Below are positions 9,029-24,000 of a DNA stretch of 64,000 nucleotides, piece by piece (position 1 is the stretch's first letter; each line of letters begins with the position of its first letter). A program made the translations under genes and the position numbers. The stretch lies in the NCBI RefSeq assembly GCF_905475465.1, contig NC_062244.1:1004501-1068500 (forward strand), in the 5' to 3' direction. The notes under the pieces are model-generated. The model saw only the letters and a list, made by a program, of their open reading frames with translations. It searched no databases and was not told the origin of the DNA. This stretch comes from Pieris napi. Its lineage: Eukaryota > Arthropoda > Insecta > Lepidoptera > Pieridae.

Positions 9029-12000
9029 CTGTAATAGATACAGATGGTTAACACTGAATCGATAATCTTAAGAGAAAGTTTTGTTTCAGTAAAAAGGGTA
9101 GGAATAACATTTATTGAATTATTAATATATATTATAAAATGTGTAAACAAAAACCTAAATGTACTAACCGGGTGCTCCGCTATAGTTTCCAGTCCTCATG
9201 AGCTTTTCCGGTGCGATCTTGTACTGCGACGCAACTAGCTTGTGTACCGCGTTGTCATCCTCCAAGAACATCTTCATTCGGATGAAAGGCTCTCGTCCCT
9301 TTTGAGTCAACATGTGCCAGGGCTTCGGCCGCGCCAACAGGTCACTGACCGAGCCTTGCGACAGCCCCAAGACGGACTCCCCGAACAGCCTTTGGCTTAT
9401 GGAGTATTGGCTCAACGCCTCCTTCACTCTTTTCACTATATCTTCAGTGTTTAGGTTGTTGAAGAGATCGAACTGCTGCTGCGTGATCGGGGGCAGAACC
9501 GCTTTCATAGACCGCTGGGGAGGCACATGGTGCGGGGGGTTCGGGGGTTGCGAGATCAGGCTGTTTGTGATGGAAGCCATCCTCTGCAGAGGACTAGCTG
9601 CCGCCGAGCTGTTGAAGTCTTCGTTGGGGGTTATCGCGGGTGGAAGTATGGCGTTGCCGAGCGGGCTGGACGCCGAAGAGCCAGTGGACTGTTGCCCCGG
9701 TTCTAATTTAGGTCTAACTAGGGAGAAGGCGCTTCCTGCGTGCCTTATTGCCTCCTCTGCATCCATCTTATCCTTATCACTATCAGTCATTCCATTAATT
9801 TTGGCATTTTTGTCTTTAGGCAGCGACAGGTCCTGGACGGCACCGGATCCGTTGATGTGCGTCTGGGCCTGCAATTGCTGGAGGGCTATGAGGTTCGGGA
9901 AGGGAGGTATTCCTGGAAGGTTGTGGATGGGAATGTTTCCTCCCTGGATCTTGGCGAGTTCTCGGTGATAGGCTTCGAGAGCCATGCGGATGTCTTCGGG
10001 GGGCCGCTCTATCTGAGGTGGCATGCCACCGCTAAAAAAAGGAGGAAACATTCTGTATGTTAGTTTTAGATTTGCTGTTCTCATTTCAGTTTTTTCGTAT
10101 ATAATAAAAATACATCATAAAAATAAATAAAATAAAATATGTTTATTATGGAATATAAGATACAGGTATCACTTATTCCACGTCATTAAATTTGAATAGG
10201 TAGATATCCCTACTCATGTATGTATATGTGTAGGCCGAGAGAAAAAGCCAGCGTAAAATACTCTCGGCACTCTTTTAAAAGCAAATCAATCAATCAAACA
10301 ACACTTATTTTAATATATAATTAATTACATCAATGCCGGCAATAAATATATTAAAATATAGAAAATTTCAAGCGGTAACAGACATCTTTTTGTCAAAATA
10401 TATAATACGATGTTGAAATTTAATAAGATATGAATTTAAACCCCGTCTTATAACGATTAACGTATTTTATACATTAATTTTTTTTCCTAATTTTGTTTAA
10501 ATGAACATCAAACCCACTTACCCAGGGAACCCTTCTCGGTTGTGCCGCATATCCTCTCCTCTCCTCGTCATAATCTTGGCGAGTTCTTCTTGGTAAATGC
10601 GGACTACTTTCTCTTGAGGAATGTCGTCGTTTTCGTATTTCTTCAGCCTTCTGTTTTGACTTGAATCCTGAAATGTTTCCATTAAACGAATTAACACTTA
10701 TTTTTGTGAGAATATTTTTAGTTTTAAACATGATATTTCGTGAAAATGTGATCGCAATGTTGCGCTTCCAAAAGTAAAGACTGAAAATTATCTCGACTTT
10801 TACCGAATAAAGTTAAAAAAAAATCAGTGGCGCTACAACCTCTTTAGATCTGGGCCTCAGATTTCTGAATCTGTTTCATGATCATTTTTCAATCTAATTG
10901 GCAAGTAGGTGATCAGCCTCCTGTGCCTGACACACGCCGTCGACTTTTGGAGTCTAAGACATGTCGGTTTCCTCACGATGTTTTCCTTCACCGTTCGAGC
11001 GAATGTTAAATGCGCACATAGAAAGAAAGTCCATTGGTGCATAGCCGGGGATCGAACCTACGACCTCAGGGATGAAAGTCGCATGCTGAAGCCACTAGGC
11101 CAACACTGCTCACTCACTCACTGAATAAAGTTATTATCACAAAAATTTTGAAATCATCTCAATTATAATTCTAAACTTACCTTATTAGAGAATGGCGAAG
11201 GGCACTGAGTTCGTGGCGAACTGGAGTCTTCGTTGCTCATCAGTGTGCTGGAGTCATCATTATTGGGCAGTCCGGTTGGAGTTTTAATCATGTGGGATGC
11301 CTCTGTAAGGATATGTGCCAGCCTTTCGTCACCTTCACCATCTGATCTCCCGAAACCAGCACCTGCTGTGCCATCTTTCGTTCCTACTGAAAGAAATTTG
11401 TTTGCCTTTAATACATTTATAAGTTAAATTAAGATTAACACGATATAAGTTTGTACAAATGAAGATATAGTTTGTATCTTCGGGGATCAAGGCAATATAT
11501 GATCTGTGTTCAAGTACCTACTGTACTGTCATGATGTGATGTGATAGAGTGGTATCCGAGGAACGGGAAAAGAAAACGAGGAGGTCAAATCAAAAGATGG
11601 GAGGACAATATACCAAAAGAATGGAGAAGGTCTGCCAAGGATAGAGAGACGTGAAAACAATTGGAGGTCTATATCGACAGATAACTTGACCAAAGTGGTT
11701 GCTAATAAATTTATTATTTTTGCTATGTAACTTAGATTTAAGAATACTACTGTTTTATAAGAATAGCATGTGAGTTAAAAAGGTCAGCAAATAAAGGGTT
11801 TTTCTTATACCGTACTATCATTTAGCCCCTCGCCAGTAACACCACTCCCAGGCTACTCGCGGCGAACCCTGTTACGTAGAGAAACCTATTATCGAGACTG
11901 CGGTTTACAAACCCTTTGGAAATGTAGTTCTAGCAGCTGGGAGATGGGGTACACGGACACATGAGTTTAGTCCGGCTGAAGGGCGTTTGCATTAGGGCGC

Positions 12001-15000
12001 TTTTGATGATAATCATGCAAGGCAAGGGGAAACAACTGCACTGACTAAACTTGTCATGAAATGCGTGATACTGAGAGAACGACGGCCCAGCTACCCATGG
12101 GTTACAAGCTGAGGATAGGGTGGTATGGAGATAGCAATTCGACGTATCGGTTTTTCAGACACGATACTGAATATTATGTAGAAAAATCAAGAGGTTTAAT
12201 TGGTTCTTGGAATGTTTAGTGATATTCTAATCAAAGTGCCAGTATCCAAGTAAATCTCTCGCGCTGTCAGAAGAAAACTTAACAGTTAAATCAACATGAA
12301 ACTATTCGAGGAGATGTATTCACAAAGCGACTCAACATACATTTGTAACAATATTTCATCGCATACAATTTTAATTGCGGTTAAATTGTGTTGTGTACAT
12401 AGGCGGCCGCTTCTTGCCAACTAATAAATACTAAAGTTATATTTGGTACAATTGAAATTAGGTGGACCATTAAAACGCGCAGTTCTGCATTAATGATATA
12501 CTCTGAATGGGGCCGCCAGTTGTCGCCTAAGCCAGTAATCCGGCGCTGGCGCATCCATAAACAACGAGAAATACGCGAAATCTACGAGCCATGTTTTGGT
12601 CGTTCATCTGTCAACATATTGTCTCTGGTTTTGCGCTATTCAAGATTCATACATATGGTTTTTAGTACGTATAAGATAGAATATGTACTGGACAAATTAA
12701 GGTGTATGTTCTTCTAGTTAATATTACAAATCAAATCGTGCAATAACTGTCCCGTTGAACAGTTATAATAGTGCAGAGTTGTCCGTGAGAACCTTGGTAT
12801 AGGTAGGTTACCTATTTAATGGCACCTTTGACGACAATGAACGCCTATTTTAGCTATATACTCTATAGTTTGGTAAGTATAGACATCTAGAACGAAAGTT
12901 TTAACTTTTAAGTCTATTGTCTATGAGGATAGTTTAGACCATAAATAAGACGTGTGTCCGACAATACAGATACCAAATTGGACGCTAATATACTTTTATT
13001 ATATTTATTTTGTTGTAAGACATCAGCTGTCCGCACACTTAAACCTTTTTGTAAATATTTACTCTGCGGTGTGTTAACGACTACCAACACGGAGACGTAT
13101 TAATTTTCAGTGTACAAAGACTTAATTGCATTCTTAAATTTTATTTTGAAACCGACAATATGTTCAGCGATGCGCCGTGAAATTTCGCTTATTTTAGATT
13201 TTATTGTCCAAGCGAAAATAACACTTGATTAATCGCAATTAGAGATTGAATTAAAGTGCATTTTATTGTTTTTATTCGGGAGTGTGTTTTTATTGGGATG
13301 TAAAGTGCCTTTTATTTAATGTAACGTAAAAACGTCAATTTGGATAATCTGGCAAACGTCTTTGTGAGTTTATGACGTTTTGAGGAACGCGCTAATTATA
13401 AAAGCACTTCTTTTTGTGTTGTTTATAATCTATGTAAAATTGGTACAATAGCGGCCTAGTGGCGATGTAATGACGAAATTGTTTGACAAGACACTTTCCC
13501 TCCATAAACGAGATTGTCAAAATGTCATTGGCCAAAATTTAAATTTGATACTTGTCGTGTTAGAGGCAGTTAAATTGTGGGAATGAGCATCCACTAGTCC
13601 AGTTATTTACGCAACTTTCGCCATTTTCAAAGCATTTCTCACGTACCACTTCAATACTTATTATTCATGCGACACTCTTATCCCCCGATTCGTTATTTTT
13701 TATATTTACACACGATTTTTTGTGAAATCACCGTTCGGAGTTAACTACTTATGACTAAAAACGTGATACTTTTTAAAGATGGCGTACGGGTCTCAGATTA
13801 CATCTACATGACCATAATGTTCACGGTTTTCAACTCATAAAGCATAGACAATAACTCTATATACGTGATTCGGTTTGTTAATTGCCTAGTTTAGTTTTTA
13901 ATGTCCGCTTAATTGGGCATCAATGGTTATCTCGGAAATATTGCTTATGGAAGTGCCCCGTCGGTTTCTCTATCTGATTTAAGACTATACCTGATTTGGT
14001 TGAAAGAGCTTTACTAAGAAAACTATGATCGCGTCACGCTAGCATTGAATTAATTACACACAGACGTGTGTCTTAGAGACAGATTCAATTTAACATTTAT
14101 GTGTTACAAAGGCGATCCGCCGGTAATATTCACTTCGCAATTTATCGCGAACATTAAATATCAAGCCAATAAAGATTTAAAATTTCATCCGCGTCCCGCG
14201 AGCGCAGCGCGACAATCAATTAGTTTATTTCGACTCCATCCGATTAATCCGTCGATAAATTTCAACACACGTCTATTAGTTCCTTTGATCTTTTACAATG
14301 GGTTTTGTTATTCTGAATAGGACAATTACCGATACGTGCCGCGCGATATCATCAAATTCTTGTTTTGCTCAGTTTTGAGCCGCCATGTTTGGTACTTACC
14401 GTGTGTCAGTGGCAATCGATCTAGCTTTAGTTATCTTTCCTTGGGTAAAGTGTGAAGCGATACTATCTTCTATATTGTGGCTATTATGATTGCATTATGA
14501 TGGTTATTGAATGAATAAAAAGAAAGCTATAAATTTATACAGTCCAGTCACGGAAGCTTTGTTTATCAAGAACTGTCTATCCTATAATTACTATTGCTAT
14601 TTCTTATTAAAAGCATTTCTTCCCAAAGCTTTAAAGGGCATCCTTCATGGATGAATACCGGTAATCCGTAGAATAATTACAATGACGTTTTTAATTTACT
14701 TTAGATAAAGATAAAGTGTCACTATTTAATTGGCTCAAAGTCTTGCGGGTTATAAAGTGGGGAAAGGGGAAAATATTTGTTATTGTTAGTACCTGTATCG
14801 CGTGCACGCACGCAAAAATAAGGTAATACCACTGTGGCCGTTATTGATTGCTAATGCCCCATGAATATTCAGGACCTTTGAAAGGTAAAGGCGCCCTAAA
14901 TTATCGTGTCACTGCGACAGCGAAAAAATATAGTTAATTTTTACTCGGGCCACATATCGGTTTGGTGGCGAATGGAAACACGATTCCGGAATTGTAAATC

Positions 15001-18000
15001 AAGGCGGGTAGTCGGAAAGAAAGGGGTGAGAGCGCGTCAGACGTCACGGCGTGAATCGATGCTCATTTGCATTATAGTCGTCCGTGGAGGCGGACGTCAG
15101 GGCCGCTCGAAAGTGTTGCGGGAAACTAAAAAATGCCCGCATTTAAATTGTTAATGAGATGCAAAAGAAATAGTTGCATAACCGGTGACTGCAGTCGAAA
15201 TTAGGTGCTAAATGTTGGTATGAAATGTGAATTCGTGATTCCTCCACAATTGTGTCAGCCAGCCAACAATGCAACATTTTTATAATTTATCTTCGCCGTT
15301 CATTTTCAAAACTGTTTTGATGGAAAAATACCGTATTTACTTCTATTTTTCTACAATTACATAGCAAAAACGTTGATTTATGGAGCGACTGGGGCAGAAA
15401 AAGTGAAGAAAATACTTAATGAATCTAAAAAGTCGTTGCATTGCTGTCAATAACTCACTCAACTCCTGTGGCCTTTCCAATGAATTATGAGAGTAAGCAC
15501 GTTAGAGAATTTCTTTTGTCCGAAGTTTTGTGGCGTGCGTAGGGGCAGATATCGCGTGCTAGATGGCAATCAGCCGGGGGCAGCGACCACGATTGATTCC
15601 GTCGAGAGGCCGAATGATTGCCTCATGTTTTGAACTAGCAAAAAGTGACTATAAAACGGGCGTCACGTATCACTCGCGATGAAACTTTTATGAAGTACCT
15701 TGGTCGCTTTGTTGTTTGTTCGTGAACTTATACAGGACATCGGCTTGGACAGACTAATATTATAATGCTTTCCTGTTTCTATCAGACTAGGTTTCCTAGA
15801 TAAAGTATCTTCAGTCTTTGTAACTATTAAATTACAAACAAACCATTAGCGCTAAAATATTTTTTTCAGAGTTCTGTATATGTTTCATGATCTAATAGAC
15901 AAAAAGGTGGTCAGACTCCTGTGACACACGCCGTCGACTTTTCGGGTCTAAGGCAATATTTCCAGCTGGCGATCGAACCTAAGACTAGGTCAACACTGCT
16001 CTAATAAAAGTGCAACTGTAAATATTATTACTACACCTATTCATGTAAGCTATTTTCCGCCTATTTCCTATCAAATATCGCTGTACGGAAGAGCATAATT
16101 GTAGTGACGCTGAAATTTCCCTCGAGTAAAGATAAAAACATTACGGTTTGCGGACGTCGGTAGTTTGTAACTAGATTCGATAATCAATTTTGTGCTGACG
16201 CTGCAACCCCAGCTCGGAGACAGAGCAACAAATTTTTAATACTAAAGAGGAATTTGCTGTGAATTATTCTGGTATACGATTTTTATTGCTTGTTCCAAAT
16301 TTATTGTTATACGATTATGTTCTGTGGAATAAAGCATATCAATTTGAAAACAGTTATTTCGCATTATCTGTGGATTGTGAAATTATTACTTTTCTATTCG
16401 TCATAGACAACGTACCACAGACTAAATAAAAATCGTATCGACATGCGATCCAACAAGGGTTTAAAACTTTTAACGATATAGCAAAGTTTTTTAATGAAAT
16501 AAACGAATTTCCGGCAGCGAGTGCGCGACTAATTCATTTAAACACCTGATCGTCTGACGAAGGTTCCAAAATGGCGAATAGGATAAAAGAAGTATCTATT
16601 CGCATATAGTATATAGTTTATTTTATTTTGTTATAAATAAAATAAACTATATTATATCTTCTTATCTTCTACGCTACCCTTAATGCTGGTATTAAAGAAG
16701 AGAGCTAAAAATATTCACAACCTAATTTTATTTGCTCAAGCAGTGTTGGCCTGTTGCACCAGCGTGTGACTCTTATCCTTGATGTCGTAGATTCGATCCC
16801 CGGCTGTGCACCAATGGACTGTATATGTGAGCATTTAACAATTGCTCAAATTAGGGAAATCATCGCGAGGAAACCGGCTGATCACCTTGACTATTAGATA
16901 GATAAAAGATATCTGAGTCACAGACCTAAAAACGTTTTATCGCTACTTATTTATTTATATATAAGTGTTATTGCTAAACAAACCATTCTTAACCACAGTT
17001 TTTAAACTCTGTATCTTTATTGGATAAATATTGAGTAAACTACACATATAGATACTAGACAATAAACACATTAAAAGCCCCTTAAACCACAGCGTAAAAA
17101 CCAAACGGTGCATTGATTTGTATTGATTATGGCCATATAGTGTTGAAGCACGCAACGCATAATTAGTCTAACGCAGTCATTCATACCGATTAATTGATTG
17201 ACGATTATATGCGCGATCAAGCGTTTAATTGGCTGTTTAATACTCTATTAAGTTATTCACAAGCGATTTCCATTATCCTATATGGTCAACCTAATTTGCA
17301 AGACAAATGTTACCATGTGATAAAAGTAATAGCTATTTATTACCTATATATTTATTCGTAATCCTACAGCTAACACAAATTATATACAACAAAACAATTA
17401 TACTAAATATGTAGCTAAAGGAATACATAATACAAAAAGGTTCAAATTTTTACGAAAGGAATATATATTCAAAACTCTCTTTGTACGTAAATTAATCAAT
17501 AAAGCTTTTTATAAATTTGACGATTATTTAAATGATCCTAATCCTTGGGATTGATTTGCGCCAGTTCAAACAATTTGTATGACTCAAAACTTGGCGATTA
17601 AAAGAATGGCGGAGAGTTTCTTGTCAGTTCCGTTCTGCGCCTGACTTGCGAACTTGTAGTAAATGTAAATTTAGAATCAATTTAACTTCTTTTCTGTGGA
17701 CGTATAAAGTGTACTTGGTTACCTATATGAATAAAGTTATTTTGAGTTTGATTTGAAATAAAAATGATTAAATACGTAGAGGAAAGTGACCAAATATGGG
17801 ATAGTATCCCTAATATGGAATACCCCTATTTCTCCTAAATGCAAACTCACATACGCAATAAACAATGATTTTCTGTCTCTTTTTACCCCCTTTTACGCGT
17901 ACAAGTTGTAGCATGTCAGTTGAGCAAGTGCTTTCGTCATTGTGACAGTTTTTTGTTTTGTCGCTACCGCATAACTTTCTAAGGTATGTTAAAAATACGT

Positions 18001-21000
18001 ATTTTTCGTAAAGAAAGTGCACACATTATTGATTTTATAGCTTTTAGAGACCGTTTAGACGTTCTTTTGTATGTTTTAGCGGTATTAGATGATATTACTT
18101 TCTTAAATATAAAAATCTGAATGTCTGTTTGAAATCGTTGGAAAATCCAAATATGGACAGAACACAGTATATAATTATGGACTATTCCATAATTGGTTCT
18201 CTGAAGTATCAGCTGACATGATGATTTTGTTAATTATATATTTTTTTAATGTTTTACCAAAATGGCGGGCGTCAACTCGAAAACAAAGCGAAAATAATGG
18301 ATTCAGAGCATATAGCGGAAGTAATAAAATTAGTAAGAGAGAAATAAATGGGTTATTTAAACGCTGGACAATACTTTGATGTGTCAAGATCTACTTTGTT
18401 TTGATTATGTCAGAAAAACGAATTTTCTCCAGCAGAAGCCGCAGCTACTCACTCAACACTCGGAAAGAAAACTGTCGTGTTGGCAAAAAACAAGAATTAA
18501 AAACAGAAAATATCAAAAGGAAAAACACCAAAAGAGAAGACTAAGCCTAATTCAGATGATGAGGAGGTGATGCTATTTGATACTGACAGTGAACCCGATG
18601 CCTTGATAGGATATACAGCTCCAGAATCTGAAGATACGGAGTGTATTTTCTGTGGTGTGCTGTTTTCGAATGATACTCCTGGGGTAACATGGATCAAGTA
18701 CCTTATGTGTGGACTCTGGGCATGTAATGATTGCGCTGTGCCATAGTTTGATACCTGGATTTGTGATTTTTGTAAAAAAATTATGTACCTTTCTATATTA
18801 TCCAAAGAGTCTCGTGTATTTTAAGGTTAATTTTTGATAGTGTTTATAGTATTCCATATTTGGGGTACCTATTCCATATTTAGGTACCTAAATCGTTATT
18901 TAGTTTTTTAAATTTTTTCTTACCTTAAACTAATCAATAAAACCTAAACTTATTACAAACTAAAGTGCAAATATATGATTGTTAATAATTACCACAAAAA
19001 GTTTTTTATTTATAACACTTGTGGAAATTATGCCTAAAAATCAAAATGGTATTCCATATTTGGTCACTCTCCTCTAGTACCTAATTCGGCTAAGCTGTGT
19101 GGTGTGAAAGTGAGGGTATATATGTGTGTGCTCATGATGCAGTATCAGCGCTATGAATATTCTTAATACTCCTTTTAAGAATCCGCGATAGCTTAAACTA
19201 GTTGAGGCTTAAATAGTGGTAGTTTACGTGATAGAAAACTGAGTCGAAAGAAGTTGGGTTTAATATAAGATATCTGTAAAAGCGATTAACATAGAAAAAA
19301 TATTTGTATACTCCCTTCCTCGTTAAAATAGTTCCAGCAATTTATAAACAGGAATTAGCTGGTTTGTAAAAACATTCATAGCTACATTAATCCTTACTAA
19401 TTATGCAAGACAAGGAGCAAAGATGCGAAATGGTCGTCCACAAATCGCGTCCGAACTGACAACTTAAACAGGCCATCCACTGTGACAGATCTCTAAATTA
19501 TCGCCCGCTTTCCCTGAACTAACGTATTATTAATTATTTCTTAAAATATGTTGCGATTCCTTAGCTGCTTAATTTCCTAGTTTTAGTTGAGAACAAAATG
19601 GCGGTTGGCGCCAACGTCGACTGTCAAGAATTCTACAACATGTAAGGCTATTTTGGAGAATACTTTTCATTTTTTAATTAAAACGTAATTATAATAACAG
19701 ACAGACAATGGCGCAACAGATTTTATAAATTAAATGATTTGCTTATATTATGTCGTAAATAAGTCAATAGAAACGTCAATATGATATTGGATTTTGACAT
19801 AAACCATAGTACGCGCTAAATTTCTTGTCTTAGTGTCAACTGTCTCTTAAATATGTTATAATTGTGTAACTATTTGACAATTCATTTAGTATATGAATTT
19901 TAGCCTAAACCTACATCCTGTATTTGGTATTTTTGATTTGTCTTCTCAAAGACTTCCAACTTGTTTAGTTATGCATAAATTTAATTTTAAAGGATCAATA
20001 CAGATAATATATTCGCTGCCAGTAATGCGGTTACAATATTTCTCGTCCGAGTATCGTTTAAATCAATCTTGAGTGAATAATGAAATTGTTTTGTTCCGAA
20101 TCGAAGTTTGCGACAAATCTTATTTAGCGTTACCGAGGAATCGAATGCGTGGGCGATGTTTACGGTAGTTTTTGGCTTTGTAATTGTGCGACAAATGATT
20201 CATTGTCTGTATGCATAAAGACTCTTTGACGTATGTAGTCTGTGTAATTTTTTGGCGGGAAATAGTTTTTATTATTTGAACTCCGACGTCGTGTTAGTTA
20301 CTTTTTGTCCTACATATGTAATGACGTTTTGAATTGAAATAGATTGTTAACAAAGAATTTGGCTGATTTTCCTTAAGTTGTCCTTTGGACAATTATAACC
20401 GTTTAAATTGGGTTAGAGTCGTACATTTCTAGACCAATGCAATATATTTAATGTGAATTCACGAGTGCATCGTCATTCCTTTATCATTAACCAACATAGG
20501 GCTGGCTATTAAACTAAATAAAATTGTATTTTTCATTTAAAATTTGATAACTGGTTTTAATCTAATCGTTAGATATTTAAAATGTATAAGAGCTGCTTAA
20601 GCTGTTTTTGCCTACACTAAATCATAAAGGTCTGGTATAATGACGAATATAAATATAATAACTTTCACTGGCAACCCTAGCCACGGATCTGTATATTAAT
20701 TAATTGTTTTATTTTGGTCGTCAGTTGTATCAATGATCGCAACGTTGGTGGCTTTTAGATTATTTCGCTTTAATGTATCCCGTATGAGTTGTTCCTAGCT
20801 AAAATAGTAATAGGATGTCTGAAGGAGAAATGGTTTTGATATTGAATCATACTTCGAAATTGCGTATGAAGTCTATAGTTATAGTTAATTAAACCCGTGT
20901 TATACTGAGGTATACTTTTATGTGAAGTAATTAATAAATAATTAGTGAGGAATTAATGTCTGGTGTTAAAAACGAAAGATCCGATCACTCGTCCTTGTCG

Positions 21001-24000
21001 GGTCGTTTACGCGACAAGCGAAACAAATACTTGGACGGCCAGTTAGGTATAAAATCATAAAGTATATAATGAGACACGGTATTATAATCATAAATATGCC
21101 CGTAAAGAGGTCTGATTGCTTCGTCGGAAGCCATCAAAGCAGCCGCGAGACGGCGGGCATTCTTGGCGAAATAATTTCTTGACCCCTGCCGGTTTACCGC
21201 CACTCGACAACAGATGGCGTTACGCGTACATTGTTACTCGCATACCGCAGTTTTTCTGCGCTTTTGCAAGTTATTTCAGCATAAACGCTCTTTAACCGGC
21301 CATTTAGTTTTTCAAAGGCGCTTTCTAAGTGGTTAGCGTTGCTCTCGTTTTTGTACCCTTTGTGGAGGTTACCCGGTAATAATTGCCGCTTAGATTGTAT
21401 GTCTCGTGGTAATCGTAATTTGATAATTGTGTTGTGATAATTTCAGCGTTTATGCCGTGTCTATGTTGGCAATTCGCGGATTAAGATTCCGCTACTGCAC
21501 GGTAGATGGCAGTGATTGGTCTAAACGCGCCAGCGAAACGAACAAAGAACTTGTTAATCGTTAAATACTTTTGCATTATGGTATGTTTTCATGATAATAA
21601 AGTATAAATATTTTTATTGGGGTGATTATTACGTGATTATCCGTTGTTAATGTTTTAATGTGCGAGCTTATTTATTTCGGCCGCTTGTAAAACTTTCCTT
21701 GTTTTAGTCCTTTTAATCGACTAATTATAACACTTAATGGTGACTAATTAATATTACTAACATAATTATAGATCGTAACTTTCCAGCATTCATAGCTTTA
21801 CCAACTTGCCATAGTCTTGAGTGCATTTTAAGTCTGTCATTGTTAAAGAAAATTGAAACTGTTAGAATCAGTCTATATACCGGATTTCTTTGTTTAGTTC
21901 CAATATGTATTTTTTAGGTTAAATATACATAAATCGGAGTATATTAACTTGTTTTCACGTAATAAACCAATCAATGAATCGTTTTAATATATTATCGCTG
22001 TGTAAATTTACAATTCACAAACACAAAATCGTAATTCAACTCTTCAAATATTTCTTTAAAGCACAGGGACACCCAAAACGAGGATTTATCGCAGCCTATG
22101 AACACCTATTTTAGTGGGTAGGTTACCGGTCTTTGAGGAGGAAGCTATTTTTTTATACAGTTAGTGGTCTACCAGGGACGACGACCACCGGGAGTTGATT
22201 CCACAGTTCGCTAGTTCGCATAAGTAATTGTCTTGTGAAGCGGACCGTGGAAGACGTCCAGCCATCAAGGTGTAGACATGAAATTTAGAGTGAATACAGT
22301 AGGGTGTTGAAACGCTGGAGGGATCAGGCCAAACATCTCTTCAGAACGCTCTCCATAGTACACTTTGTAGAATACGCATAGAGACGCAATGGATCTGCGT
22401 AGAGAGAGAATCAAAATTATCTATTGATTATCTAATTCGGTAGTTTTTGACTTTATCGCATTTATACAGACACACGCGGCTATTGGACTTCTATAATAAC
22501 CTTACTTTTCACAACATTTCACAAGCTTTTCGCTGTATTAATTATAAGATAATCATAAGCAGTTTCAAAGTCATCTCTCTAAATGCATTTAATGTCAAAT
22601 ATATCGCTCACATCACCTTTGTCTAACATAAATTCTGCTCTAATTATCCGTGTTTCCGTTTCGTTACACGCAATTTTCTAACAATTTCCAAACAAAAGGC
22701 CAATTGAATATTAAAATTTGCTCTAAACTAAGAGCTGTATGAGGGTTAGGGCTAACTTTGAACGTAAAGCCTCGCTGTCCTTTGCCGATAGTGCCCATTG
22801 AAAATAGATTTTCACGCCGCGTACAACCATTTACGGCTAACTTTCGGCCGTTTTAACTTAACACGTTCGATTTTCAAATATGAAAAACAAGTGTTACTGC
22901 TGCGTTCCATTTCACGCGAACACTTTGTTTTTAATTGCAAGTTCTTGTTTTGTATTCCATTTATGGCTCTGTGAATAAGATACGGACACGCTGTTTGAGT
23001 TTTGAGAAAAAAACTAAGAATAAATCGACGCATCTGAAAACTATTATGATGGTAATGCCAACATTTTATCATTGCCACTATTAAAAATACCATTACTATA
23101 CTTAATTGGATGGATGGTTGGATTAAGTGCATAGTTAATGATGCTTGGTTAATTTATTATGTAAGTTGTGTAAAAAAGCTAACACGATGGTCATATCTAC
23201 GCATTGATATACGTTGATAGTTGACCGATTTATTCTCTACGGCTGGGAATTGACCTCAGTCACGATATTATCGGTTATAATGTAACTGATCGGTCATTTG
23301 TATTTAAAAAGCATTAAAATAAGAAAGCGACACGCGATATTTTTGAAATGGCAACTTTAAAAAACTACTTTCACCTTTAAAACGCATTAATATTCCCTTA
23401 AGTTACGGACTTTTTAATCTGTGTGCCAATACCACGGTAAGAAAAAGCGCAATGTCATCTGTCCAAGTGACGTATAACGTTTTTAATTTGTTGTTGATTG
23501 TTTATGGTCGTTTTATTTTCAATCTACATAATAGCTGTATGTATTCCGTGACTTAGAACTAATGAACTAGAAGGTGGAAAAAACTAATACCAGTACGCTG
23601 TTTACGTTTCCCGCCTACTGTTTTAATTAATAAAGGTGTTTTTGCCATTTTGCTCTAACAAACAAATAGTCTGGGCGGTGGCGGTAATTGACTGTAATCT
23701 AATAAGTGCATACACATTTTTTGTTATAAAAATTAGTCAGGCATCAGTAGTTCAGGAGCAGTGAGGCGTAATGACAAGTTTATCGAAACAAAACGATTAT
23801 TACTTTATTAGGAATTACGCATTTCAAAACTTCCCCTTAGTATGCAATTATGCATAATGTAAGCGATAGTTTGTCTATGAAGATGTAAATTCTAGCTGCT
23901 GACTACAAATTGCTAGGCTTTTTAATAGTCATTCCATAAAGGGAATGTTTGAACGTTTATTACTAGTATTCTTACTGAATTGAGTCGCCTCAGCGTGCGA

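Noticed and set aside
8416..9051. 211-codon plus-strand frame
   Set aside because: Also antisense to the last cut exon, covering the complement of CUT repeat 3 and its upstream proline-rich part.
9312..9968. 218-codon plus-strand frame
   Set aside because: Antisense shadow of the CUT repeat 2 exon.
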